From the NCBI GenBank assembly GCA_017527075.1, contig JAFXQM010000024.1:1-64000 (forward strand): DNA of 64,000 nt, given 5' to 3'. Made by a program: the position numbers and the translations under genes. The notes beneath the pieces were generated by a model. That model was not told the origin of the DNA, made no database searches, and worked only from the letters and a program-made list of their open reading frames with translations. The stretch comes from Selenomonadaceae bacterium (GTDB lineage Bacteria > Bacillota > Negativicutes > Selenomonadales > Selenomonadaceae). Positions 41,847 through 50,056 of this stretch are shown piece after piece (position 1 is the first letter of the stretch; each line of letters begins with the position of its first letter).

Positions 41847-42479
41847 TTACAGCGAAAGATTTTTTAAGCGGGCGAAACGCAACTCGTGCAGGGCAATCGG
41901 CACGGGAACGAAATCATTCGTGCCGTAAAGCTCGGAATATTTTTCGCGGCAGTGGAGGACGCGCTTGACGTAATCGCGAGTCTCGGCGTAAGGAATTTTG
42001 TCCGCGTCCGAAAAATTTTCGCTCCAATGATTTTTCTCCATCCACTCGTGAACATTTCCGCGCCCCGCGTTGTACGCCGCCAAAGCCAGCACGTCATTGC
42101 CCTTGAACTCCGCTTTGAGCTCGGCGAGATACCACGTGCCGTATCGGATATTCGTTTCGGGGTCCCGCAAATTTTTTATGTCGTCGGCAACTTGTTCGGG
42201 CGGCTCGCCCAACTGATAAGCAATCCAAGCCGCCGTCTCCGGCATGATTTGCATGAGCCCGACCGCTCCGCTCCGCGAGTGCGCGTCCTCGGAAAAATTG
42301 CTCTCGGCTTTCATCACTGCCACCGCCAAGAATTTGTCGACCTTCCAGCGCGACGAATAACTTTCCACCATCGAGCGATAAGGGAACGGATACAAAAATT
42401 TCTTTTGAATCGCCGGCATGCTCACGAAAAAATATATCGCGACCAGTGCCGCGCAGATTGTCAAAAATTTTTTTATCAT
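41847..42479 (-). CDS. Membrane-anchored lytic transglycosylase (SLT domain)
   Basis: 210 residues from ATG 42479 (GGAGGTG upstream). N-terminal hydrophobic anchor (~4-22), then catalytic domain with Glu59 in VMKAESNF, the SGAVGLMQIMPETA motif, NIRYGTWYL and LALAAYNAGRGNV. Cleaves peptidoglycan glycan strands with anhydro-sugar formation, outside the membrane. C-terminal YVKRVLHCREKY region is typical of Slt70/MltE-like small enzymes. Downstream of cdaA-cdaR on the same strand, 57 bp from cdaR; linkage to c-di-AMP genes fits a cell-wall role. Confidence 0.9.
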   Translation of the reverse strand: MIKKFLTICAALVAIYFFVSMPAIQKKFLYPFPYRSMVESYSSRWKVDKFLAVAVMKAESNFSEDAHSRSGAVGLMQIMPETAAWIAYQLGEPPEQVADDIKNLRDPETNIRYGTWYLAELKAEFKGNDVLALAAYNAGRGNVHEWMEKNHWSENFSDADKIPYAETRDYVKRVLHCREKYSELYGTNDFVPVPIALHELRFARLKNLSL

Positions 42480-42536
42480 CGATTCACCTCCGCACATCTC
42501 GCGTGAATTTTAAATGATTGACCTGCCGCTGTCAAA

Positions 42537-43472
42537 TCACTCGCGCATGACGGTCTTGCGAACGACTTCAGCCGAAACCGAAACCTGCTCGTTCCTGACG
42601 CTCACGCCTTCGGGCACGAGCAACCTCAGCGTGCCTTTGAAAAATCTTTGACCCGTCTGCACCGTGAAAGGTTCTGTCCTGAGTGTGACGATTGGATTTA
42701 CCGCCGACTCCGCGCCGACGATTTCCATCTGCGCGGGCTCGACGCTGACCTTTGTCAGCTCCCAGCCGTCTGCCACGGAAAGTTCGGGGATAATCGGCAC
42801 AATTCTTTTCTTGACTCCGCTCTCAATGTCGACCGAAACCGTGATGACACTCGGCACCACTCGCACGCGCGCAATGACATTGTCCTTGGCGTCGACGGCG
42901 TTCATTGGGATTTGCACCTCGAAGCTCGCCGCGTTGTTGTTCAAGTTCACGTTGCCGTAAACTTTTGCCGCCTGCTCCACGAAACTTTTCGGACCGACGA
43001 CCGTCACCGTGTCCATTGACTTTTGAATGTCTGTGACGACCGCGTCCTGAGAAACATTTCCCGTTGTCCGAAGTTCAATCGGCATTTGCCGTTCAATCAG
43101 CGGGTCCAGTTTGACTTTAACCAAATCGGGCTTGGTCTCCACCAGCTCAAAGCCCTGCGGCATGATGACTCGCGGAGTGATTTGGTGTTCGCCCTCGCCG
43201 AGCCCTTCCAGGTTTGCGTAAACGCGGAAAGCATTTGCGTCGTATTTGACGAAGTTTGAACGCGGCGCGCGCGTGTCGAGCGTCACGGTCTTCACGTCGC
43301 ACAGGGCGATGAATTCATAAGGCGCGTTCGACATTGTAAGCGGCACGGTGTAAGAGTCTTCGATTTCGGGGTCCTGCTCAATCATCACGAAGAACCACAT
43401 GATGAACGCCGCGACCAACGCGATTACTTTCTTGAAAAAGTTGTGGCAGAAAAAATTTATTATGCGCGTCAT
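42537..43472 (-). CDS. cdaR: CdaR, YbbR-domain regulator of diadenylate cyclase
   Basis: 311 residues. One N-terminal transmembrane helix (~13-31), then about three repeated YbbR beta domains outside the membrane (e.g. PLIERQMPIELRTTGNV, FEVQIPMNAVDAKDNVIARV, the last near 205-300). Start ATG 43472 overlaps the cdaA stop by four bases. CdaR modulates CdaA activity in Firmicutes. The usual glmM gene is not next in line; a transglycosylase is. Confidence 0.9.
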   Translation of the reverse strand: MTRIINFFCHNFFKKVIALVAAFIMWFFVMIEQDPEIEDSYTVPLTMSNAPYEFIALCDVKTVTLDTRAPRSNFVKYDANAFRVYANLEGLGEGEHQITPRVIMPQGFELVETKPDLVKVKLDPLIERQMPIELRTTGNVSQDAVVTDIQKSMDTVTVVGPKSFVEQAAKVYGNVNLNNNAASFEVQIPMNAVDAKDNVIARVRVVPSVITVSVDIESGVKKRIVPIIPELSVADGWELTKVSVEPAQMEIVGAESAVNPIVTLRTEPFTVQTGQRFFKGTLRLLVPEGVSVRNEQVSVSAEVVRKTVMRE

Positions 43473-44320
43473 TTATCTGCCCTCCACTTTGAAAAGAAAT
43501 TGCCAAAAATTTTGTCGTCCTTCCTGACGAACGCGGGACGAATCTTCGCCGCCAAAGTTTGCTCGTCGAAGCGGCGCATCAACCTTCCGCCCTCTGCCAC
43601 GGAAATTGTTCCCGTCTCTTCGCTGACCACGACAATCAACGCGTCGCACTGTTCGGACAAACCGATTGCCGCGCGGTGACGAGTGCCCAACTCCGTCGAC
43701 AGCTCATGATTTTCTGTGAGCGGCAAGACGCACGCCGCCGAAATTAATCTGTTGCCGCGAATGATTGCCGCGCCGTCGTGCAGGGGCGTGTTCACGATGA
43801 AAACGTTCAACAAAAATTCCGATGAAATAATTCCGTCGATATGAATGCCCGTCACGCTGATGTCATTCAATTTCATCTCGCGTTCGATGACCATGAGCGC
43901 GCCCGTTTTCGTCTGCGAAAGTTTTTTGGCGGTCTTAACGATTTCGTCGACGACCGTTTCCGCTTCTTTCTTGTCGAGCAACGAGGTGCCTTGAGTAAAA
44001 AATTGTCCTTGCCCCAAATGTTCGAGTGCGCGACGCAACTCCGGCTGAAACAAAATCGGCAACGCGATTAACAACCAATCCGAGCTCTTCTGCAAAATCC
44101 AAGTCATGACGTGCAAGTTGAGCCAGCCGCAAATTATCGTCAGGGACGCGATAACCATCAAGCCCTTGACCAAAGTGATGGCGCGAGTATCTTGAATCAT
44201 CTGATACGATTTGTAGAGAATCATCGCGACGATTATTATGTCGAAGATGTCCAGCGGCGTTATCGTCGAGACCAAGTCGCGGACTCTCGCGGGGAATTCA
44301 AAATCTAAAGGCACAGGCAT
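43469..44320 (-). CDS. cdaA: Diadenylate cyclase CdaA
   Basis: 283 residues from ATG 44320 (GGGAGAG upstream). Three membrane helices in the first ~100 residues, then the DAC domain with LHDGAAII and GTRHRAAIG, the two active-site motifs (DGA and RHR). Makes c-di-AMP from two ATP, controlling cell wall and potassium/osmotic balance. Length and layout match Bacillus CdaA. Forms an overlapping operon with cdaR, and the spacer upstream is shared with a divergent M48 protease gene. Confidence 0.94.
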   Translation of the reverse strand: MPVPLDFEFPARVRDLVSTITPLDIFDIIIVAMILYKSYQMIQDTRAITLVKGLMVIASLTIICGWLNLHVMTWILQKSSDWLLIALPILFQPELRRALEHLGQGQFFTQGTSLLDKKEAETVVDEIVKTAKKLSQTKTGALMVIEREMKLNDISVTGIHIDGIISSEFLLNVFIVNTPLHDGAAIIRGNRLISAACVLPLTENHELSTELGTRHRAAIGLSEQCDALIVVVSEETGTISVAEGGRLMRRFDEQTLAAKIRPAFVRKDDKIFGNFFSKWRADK

Positions 44321-44390
44321 CACTCTCCCATAAAATCTTCTGCGCTTAATATACTACAAAAATTTTTCAGATTCAATCCTAACCAAATTT

Positions 44391-44420
44391 TTGCAAGCCG
44401 CTCAAAATTTATAGTATAAT
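44391..44420 (+). promoter_or_regulatory. Promoter of the M48/TPR gene
   Basis: TTGCAA at 44391-44396 and TATAAT at 44415-44420, 18-bp spacer. Lies just ahead of the first of the two duplicated starts. Confidence 0.68.
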
Positions 44421-44436
44421 CTTCGCGGTGATTGGT

Positions 44437-44517
44437 ATGAAAAAATTTTTGCTCCTCGCCGCGCTCCAAATTATTTTTGAGGGGCAAGGGAAAAGTTTTC
44501 CAACTCCCAACTCCTAA
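44437..44517 (+). pseudogene. Duplicated, truncated gene start (26-codon remnant)
   Basis: GCGGTGATTGGTATGAAAAAA occurs at 44425-44445 and again at 44527-44547. The first copy opens MKKFLLLAALQIIFEG, a signal-like start, but runs into heptanucleotide repeats (CCAACTCCCAACTCCTAAC) and stops. The second copy opens the real gene. Looks like a tandem duplication with repeat insertion; a short leader peptide is the alternative. Confidence 0.6.
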
Positions 44518-44538
44518 CTAACTTGGGCGGTGATTGGT

Positions 44539-46311
44539 ATGAAAAAAATTTTAATCGTGCTGCTGACGGTCGCGACGATTTTTTGTCCGCTGAAAGTTTT
44601 CGCGGCGGACGGCTGGGCACTGGCGGCGGAAGCTCTCGGAGTGTTGGCGGCGTATCAGTCGACGCTCAAGCAAATGCTCGCGCTCGGCAACAACGTCGAC
44701 GCGCAAATGATTGTTCGCAAGCAGGACATGCAAACCAATGGCGTCGACAAAAACAAACACGACGTGGAGCTCGTCGATTCGATTATGACTCGGCTCGTAA
44801 ACAACGGGCGATACGAATTGCGCGTGAACTCTCTGCCGTTCGTGTGGAGCGTCAACGACGACGAAAAATTTAACGCCGCCTGTTACCCGATGAATTACAT
44901 CAGTGTCAATCGCGGGCTCGTCAGGAATTTGAACGGCGACGAAAATCAAATTGCCGCAGTCCTCGCGCACGAGATGATTCACGGGCTGGAGCAACACTCG
45001 GCAAAAAGTTACGCGCAGGCGGTGGCGCAACAGCTCGGCGCAATGATGCTGGGCATGAACTTGGACACCGGCTCGAACATCGATTGGAGCAAATTTTCTG
45101 CCATGGTCGATTACTCAATCGCCAAGAACATCAACGTGCCCGTCGAATACGAGGCGGACGCGGGCGGCTTCTACCTCATGACCAGCGCGGGCTTCAACCC
45201 CGGCGGCGGCGCGGCTGCCATGAATCGCCTCGGTTATTACGTTCGATATGAAACGCAAAATTATTTGGAGTTCGACGCGCACGACAAACCGAGCGAAGAA
45301 ACTTTCAGCGACCACCCCGACACCGACAAGCGCGAGGCAAAGTTGGCGCAGATGATGAGCGAGTACGGCGGCGGGCATGTTATCGTTCGCAAAGTCGACA
45401 GGGCGTATAAAGTTTTGATTGACGGGCGAGAAATTTTTTATTCAATGAACATGAGCGACGACCCGAACTCTGCGGCGGTCAACGCGTATTACTTCGCGGG
45501 CGGCTTGTCGAAAGCTTTCCACGATTACGATTCGATTGACGGCTGGAATTTTCGGCGCGTCGGAAACCAAATCGATTTCCTCAACGACGAGTTCGCTTAC
45601 CGTGAACTGCGCGCGCTGTCGAATCTGTACAACCTCGGAGAAAAAATTCAAACGCTGGTTGAGCTGGCTTACAAGTATGAAAGTCCTCGGACGCGTGAAA
45701 GAATTCGTGAGGCTGATGAGGCGCGGGAAATTGCTTGGGCGAAAATAAAATCCGAAGCCGACAACGCAAAGGCAAAGGCCGCCGCGCAGCTGAGAGTCAA
45801 CGCCGACATTTACAACGACCACGGGCGGGGCGACCTTGCGCTGGTGGAAATTGAACGAGCCCTGCGCGCGAAGAATCAGGACGACGTCGCCGAGTGCTTG
45901 GGCATTCGCGGGCGGGCGAAGGCGATTTGCGGCGATTACGACGGAGCACTTCTCGACGCGGACGCCGCTGTTGATAAAGACCCGAATAACTTGTATAATT
46001 TCTTGAATCGCGCGGACGTGCGGCACATGCGCGGGGAGTTGGAGCTTGCGTTGGAGGACATCAGTCGCGCCTTGACCGTCGACGAAAAAAATCCGATTGC
46101 TTACAAGTTGCGCGGCGACATCTTCGACGAGAGCGGACGCGCCGCCGAAGCTGAAGAAAGTTATCGCAAAGTTTATGAGCTGACGAAAAAAAATCCTCAC
46201 GCCGTCCCGCTGAGTTATCTGGAGAAGATTGACCCGAAGGCGGCGGAAAAAATTCGCAAAGCTCAAGAGAAAGCAAAAGACGAATCGGAAGCAAAAGACG
46301 ACGAATCTTGA
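44539..46311 (+). CDS. Exported M48-type zinc metalloprotease with TPR repeats
   Basis: 590 residues from ATG 44539. Sec signal peptide ends in VFAADGW. Zinc site HEMIH at 144-148, with the third ligand Glu in PVEYEADAGGFYLM, as in BepA/LoiP-type M48 proteases of the periplasm. Middle region (~200-400) has SDHPDTDKREAKL and a helical segment. C-terminal part (~420-560) holds TPR-like repeats (GDLALVEIERALRAKNQD, GDYDGALLDADAAVDKDPNN, GELELALEDISRALTVDEKN) and a charged tail. Likely envelope protein quality control, consistent with an outer membrane. Followed by repeat copy F. Confidence 0.9.
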   Translation: MKKILIVLLTVATIFCPLKVFAADGWALAAEALGVLAAYQSTLKQMLALGNNVDAQMIVRKQDMQTNGVDKNKHDVELVDSIMTRLVNNGRYELRVNSLPFVWSVNDDEKFNAACYPMNYISVNRGLVRNLNGDENQIAAVLAHEMIHGLEQHSAKSYAQAVAQQLGAMMLGMNLDTGSNIDWSKFSAMVDYSIAKNINVPVEYEADAGGFYLMTSAGFNPGGGAAAMNRLGYYVRYETQNYLEFDAHDKPSEETFSDHPDTDKREAKLAQMMSEYGGGHVIVRKVDRAYKVLIDGREIFYSMNMSDDPNSAAVNAYYFAGGLSKAFHDYDSIDGWNFRRVGNQIDFLNDEFAYRELRALSNLYNLGEKIQTLVELAYKYESPRTRERIREADEAREIAWAKIKSEADNAKAKAAAQLRVNADIYNDHGRGDLALVEIERALRAKNQDDVAECLGIRGRAKAICGDYDGALLDADAAVDKDPNNLYNFLNRADVRHMRGELELALEDISRALTVDEKNPIAYKLRGDIFDESGRAAEAEESYRKVYELTKKNPHAVPLSYLEKIDPKAAEKIRKAQEKAKDESEAKDDES

Positions 46312-46317
46312 GGCCGT

Positions 46318-46440
46318 CATGTTAGTTAGGAGTTAGGAGTTAGGAGTTAAAATCTTTTCCTTAACTCCTAACTGAATCCGCCCCCGCGAGGCGTCCTTTC
46401 TCTTTGCTTCTTTCTCTTTGGACAAGCAAAGAGAAAGAAG
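46318..46440 (+). repeat. Disrupted element copy F with heptanucleotide hairpin
   Basis: Starts at the element's GAGGCCGTCATG (overlapping the stop of the previous gene region), is broken by TTAGGAG repeats in inverted arrangement (about 46322-46372, stem ending TTAACTCCTAACT), then resumes at CCGCCCCCGCGAGG. The central stem is intact at 46407-46420/46427-46440 with loop GACAAG; the 3' part is missing. Confidence 0.8.
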
Positions 46441-46520
46441 GTTAATTACTCAAAAAAAATTTTTTACGCTCAATCGAGCGCGCGCCGTCCCTTATAAAAA
46501 TTTTTAAGGAAGGAAACCAA

Positions 46521-48554
46521 ATGACATTTACTCACGTGGCAGAGCTTTATCGCTCCGTCGGCAAATCGAAAAAGTGCACGTTCATCTTCTGCGCGGACCA
46601 CGGCGTCGCCAAGGAAAACGTCAGTGCCTACCCGCAAGCGACGACCGCCGACATGGTTCGCAATTATCTGGTGGAGGGCGGCGCGGCTGCCAACGTCTTC
46701 GCCAAGTTTGCTTACTCCGAACTTTACATCGTGGACGTGGGCGTCGACGCGGACATTTCCAATTTGCCGGGGCTCGTCGACAGAAAAATTTCTCGCGGCA
46801 CAAAAAATATTGCCGAAGGCTCCGCAATGACTTTCATGGAAGCAGTGCAATCCGTTCGTGTCGGAAAGAAACTCGCGGAGGAGGCAATCGCTGCCGGCTG
46901 CAACTGTTTCCTGCTCGGTGAAATGGGAATCGGCAACACAACCGCCGCCGCCGCCATGACCGCCGCTTACTTGGACAAGGAGCCCGAAGAAGTCACCGGC
47001 CGCGGCTCGAACATCGACGACGAAAAATTTGCGCACAAGGTTGAAGTTGTCCGCCGCGCGCTCGAAGTCAATCAGCCCAATCGCAACAGTTTGCTCGACG
47101 TGCTCACCAAGGTCGGCGGTTATGAATTCGGAGCGATGGCCGGCGTGATTCTCGCGGCTTATCATCACAATTGCGTCGTGATTCTCGACGGATTCAACAC
47201 GGCTGTCGGCGCGCTCGTCGCCTCGGAAATTTCAATGCAATCCATCGACTGCGTTATCGCCTCTCACGTCGGGCGCGAAGTCGGACACAGACCGATTCTC
47301 TCTTACCTTGACCTGCGACCGATTTTTAAACTTGACCTTGCGCTCGGCGAAGCAATCGGCTCGTCAATCGCCGCCAGAGTTCTCGACAATTTGGTTTACA
47401 TTTTTGTTTGCGGACCTGACGCAGATTTTGACGGCGACTTCACCGAGGGCGACACCATGCTCGAAACTTTCAAGAAGCAGCTCGGACTCGACGGCGTGGA
47501 AGGGCTCGACACGATTGAAGACGTCCAAGAACTTTTGGGCGATGAAATTCAGATTGAAGAAATTCCTCTCGACTTTCACGTCAGCGAACACCGCATGGAA
47601 AGTGTGGAGTTGCCGTTCAGCACACAGACTTTGAACATCCCGCGCACTTACCCGATATCCATTCGCGCCATGGGCGAGGACAAAGACGAAGCCGTTGCCG
47701 CCACCGACAGAACTTTTAATTTTTATCTGCAGACGATGCCGCGCCTTCACGACCGCCCCATGGAAAATTGCCGCAGACTTCTCGACAGCCTGACCAAACC
47801 CAAGAACAGCCTCGGTTATCTTGAGGAAATTGCGATTCAAGTTGCCGGCATTGCCAACGAAGACTGCCCGACGAATAAACTTCGCCACGGAGCTCTCGCC
47901 TTCACGAACTTTGAAAATTGTCCCGCCTACTTCAATCCCGATTACAATTCAAAGGCGGAAGGAGCGCGCCGCGATTTGTCGATGGACTTCAGTGCGACCG
48001 CCCGCACGTTCGGCATGAAAATTTTTTTGGGCGTCGTCAATCCCGAAGAAAATCTTAACGTCGCCTTCAACTTTGGGCGCAACCTCGCAGAGGAAATTAC
48101 TTTTGATATTCCGATTCTCGCGCTCACGGACTTGAGTCATCTTTTGCTCGACAGACTCGCCGACAAATTTTATAACGCGCTGGTTAATATATACGGCGAA
48201 TTAAAATATCCGCCCGAAGAATTTTTGCGCCACGTCCCCAAAGATTATCAGTGCATGACGAGCGCGATTATCGGCGCGTTGGTGGCCGCCGCTCACAACT
48301 CAACCTTAATCGTCGTCGACACCGGTGCGATTGAAATCATCACCCGTTACCTTGAAAAAATTTGCCCCGAAATTCGCCCGTTCATCCTCCATTCCGACGA
48401 GCTTATCAGATACAGAAACGAGGACGGCACTCCGCGCGGCTTCGACGGCGAGGCGGCGTGTATCGGCGTGGAAATTGTCGAGGCGGCCTTGGCTGCCATT
48501 AACGAGATGAAAACTTTCGACGAGGCGGGAGTAAGGAAAGCAATTAGGAGTTAG
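46521..48554 (+). CDS. Fused tandem CobT-like phosphoribosyltransferase (ArsA-ArsB-like)
   Basis: 677 residues, ATG behind AAGGAAGG. Residues ~1-340 are a CobT domain starting at FCADHGVAKENVSAYPQ, then GEMGIGNTTAAAA, KVGGYEFGAMAG and SHVGREVGH with the probable catalytic Glu253; the usual first ~50 residues (LTKPxGSLG) are missing. Residues ~400-670 form a second, degenerate CobT unit that keeps LDSLTKPKNSLGYLEE but has lost the ADHGV and catalytic motifs. CobT homologues ArsA and ArsB form a heterodimer activating phenol/p-cresol for phenolic cobamides in Sporomusa and Veillonella; this looks like both in one chain (inference). The last codons lie in heptanucleotide repeats. Confidence 0.82.
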   Translation: MTFTHVAELYRSVGKSKKCTFIFCADHGVAKENVSAYPQATTADMVRNYLVEGGAAANVFAKFAYSELYIVDVGVDADISNLPGLVDRKISRGTKNIAEGSAMTFMEAVQSVRVGKKLAEEAIAAGCNCFLLGEMGIGNTTAAAAMTAAYLDKEPEEVTGRGSNIDDEKFAHKVEVVRRALEVNQPNRNSLLDVLTKVGGYEFGAMAGVILAAYHHNCVVILDGFNTAVGALVASEISMQSIDCVIASHVGREVGHRPILSYLDLRPIFKLDLALGEAIGSSIAARVLDNLVYIFVCGPDADFDGDFTEGDTMLETFKKQLGLDGVEGLDTIEDVQELLGDEIQIEEIPLDFHVSEHRMESVELPFSTQTLNIPRTYPISIRAMGEDKDEAVAATDRTFNFYLQTMPRLHDRPMENCRRLLDSLTKPKNSLGYLEEIAIQVAGIANEDCPTNKLRHGALAFTNFENCPAYFNPDYNSKAEGARRDLSMDFSATARTFGMKIFLGVVNPEENLNVAFNFGRNLAEEITFDIPILALTDLSHLLLDRLADKFYNALVNIYGELKYPPEEFLRHVPKDYQCMTSAIIGALVAAAHNSTLIVVDTGAIEIITRYLEKICPEIRPFILHSDELIRYRNEDGTPRGFDGEAACIGVEIVEAALAAINEMKTFDEAGVRKAIRS

Positions 48555-48563
48555 GAGTTGGGA
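48540..48563. repeat. Heptanucleotide repeats spanning a stop and a ribosome site
   Basis: Three TTAGGAG-type units at the end of the CobT-like gene supply its stop codon (TAG) and the GGAG that sits before the ATG of the next gene at 48564. Confidence 0.78.
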
Positions 48564-50009
48564 ATGGAAAATTTGGAGCAACGCATGGAAAATTTCGGCG
48601 CGGAAAAAATTTTTATCGCGCTGTTCTTTTTGTTCGGCGTGATGATTTTGTTCATGCGTCCGCCTTATCGTTTGATGGACGAGCCCGTTCACTTCGCGCG
48701 CGCCTGGCAAATCTCCGAGGGAATTTTCCTCAGCCCGCTGAAGACGCAAACCGAGCAGGGTCCCGACAGAAATTTCGGCTGGGAAAATCATTCGCCCGAA
48801 GCCGCCACGGAAAAACTTTATTCGGCGAGCGTGCCCGCCTCACTGATTCCCGACGAATTTCTTTTTGAGATTGAAGAGGACTCGACGCTCAGGAAATTTT
48901 CCTTCGACGCGCTGAAAAAATTTTTGGCGACGCCTCTCAACGTCGACGCGCGCGAAGAAGGTTTGATTCCGAACACGGGCGTTTATCCGCCGCCGACATA
49001 TTTGCCGCAAGCACTCGCCGCATTCCTCGGACGAATTTTAAATTTGAACGCGGGAATAATTTATTACCTCATGGGCTTGGGCGGATTAATTTTCGTGACG
49101 GCGTGCGTGTGGTGGGCGATGAAATTTTTGCCGGAAGCCAAGCCGCTGATTTTTTTGCTGGCAATGCTGCCGATGTTTTTGGTGGAGGCGGCGTCGACGT
49201 CGGCGGACGCGGTGACCTTCGGCGTGTGCTTTGTCGGGACGGCGTGGCTTTTGTCGCTGAGGAACTCGACGGAAAAATTTTCTCGCGCGGAAATTTTCGG
49301 GCTGATAATTTTGTCAGTCATGCTGGCGTGCGCGAAGTCGGTTTACGGGACGATTCTCCTGCTGTACTTTTTGATTCCGCGTGAACGAGTCGGCTCGACG
49401 AAAAAATTTTTTTTGCTCGGCGCGGCGATTTTATTTTTGAATTTGTTCGTGTCGCTGGCGTGGTCGTGGCTGGCGGTTGGCTCGACGGGCGTCGAACTCG
49501 CAACGCTCAGTCAATATAACGGCGCAGAGAATATCGACGCTGCCGCGCAAAAAGATTTTATAATGGAGAACCCGATAACATTTTTCTCCACAATAATTTA
49601 TTCGGTTTATGTCGGAGGAATTTATTTTTGGTTCATCTCCATGGGCACGTGGGGCGCGAACGGCAAATTTTATTTACCATTCACATTTTACATTGCGTAT
49701 TCGGTGCCGATAATTTTTTTTGCGCTCTCGAACAGCTTGAAACTCAAGCTCGGCGAACGCGGCGTTTTAATCTTTGCCTCGGCTGTGTCATTCGTCGCGC
49801 TTTTCCTGTACGATTACTTGGTTTGGACGACGGTCGGCGGAGATGTTGTCTGCGGAGTGCAAGGGCGATACTTCATTCCGATTGCCCCGATGATTTTGTT
49901 CGCGCTGTCGGTCTTGCCGCCCATGCGCCACAAAAATTTGCTCGCGACGTCGGCGGGCGTCTTCAGTGGCGTGATGATGTTGGCGGCAAATTTTTTCGCT
50001 TTCTATTGA
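48564..50009 (+). CDS. DUF2142-family multi-pass membrane protein
   Basis: 481 residues from ATG 48564 (TTG 48558 also possible). About ten hydrophobic helices. The start region carries RPPYRLMDEPVHFARAWQISEG, the DUF2142 hallmark (DExxH-like motif before a long periplasmic loop), with a GDVVCGVQGRYFIPIAPMI motif near the C-terminus. The family is related to GT-C glycosyltransferases and is found with surface polysaccharide genes. Inference: an integral membrane glycosyltransferase. Neighbours here are unrelated, so no pathway can be assigned. Confidence 0.85.
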   Translation: MENLEQRMENFGAEKIFIALFFLFGVMILFMRPPYRLMDEPVHFARAWQISEGIFLSPLKTQTEQGPDRNFGWENHSPEAATEKLYSASVPASLIPDEFLFEIEEDSTLRKFSFDALKKFLATPLNVDAREEGLIPNTGVYPPPTYLPQALAAFLGRILNLNAGIIYYLMGLGGLIFVTACVWWAMKFLPEAKPLIFLLAMLPMFLVEAASTSADAVTFGVCFVGTAWLLSLRNSTEKFSRAEIFGLIILSVMLACAKSVYGTILLLYFLIPRERVGSTKKFFLLGAAILFLNLFVSLAWSWLAVGSTGVELATLSQYNGAENIDAAAQKDFIMENPITFFSTIIYSVYVGGIYFWFISMGTWGANGKFYLPFTFYIAYSVPIIFFALSNSLKLKLGERGVLIFASAVSFVALFLYDYLVWTTVGGDVVCGVQGRYFIPIAPMILFALSVLPPMRHKNLLATSAGVFSGVMMLAANFFAFY

Positions 50010-50056
50010 ATAATTTTTGCGGGCAGTATATAAATTAGGCGAAGGAGGTTTTTGAA

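Noticed and set aside
41313..41928. ORFs of 64-92 residues on both strands in the tandem array
   Set aside because: They exist because 39-bp units keep frame; 40-bp units break all frames, there are no ribosome sites, and both strands give equal ORFs.
46441..46520. Cobalamin riboswitch before the CobT-like gene
   Set aside because: The 80-bp leader lacks the conserved B12-box and length needed.
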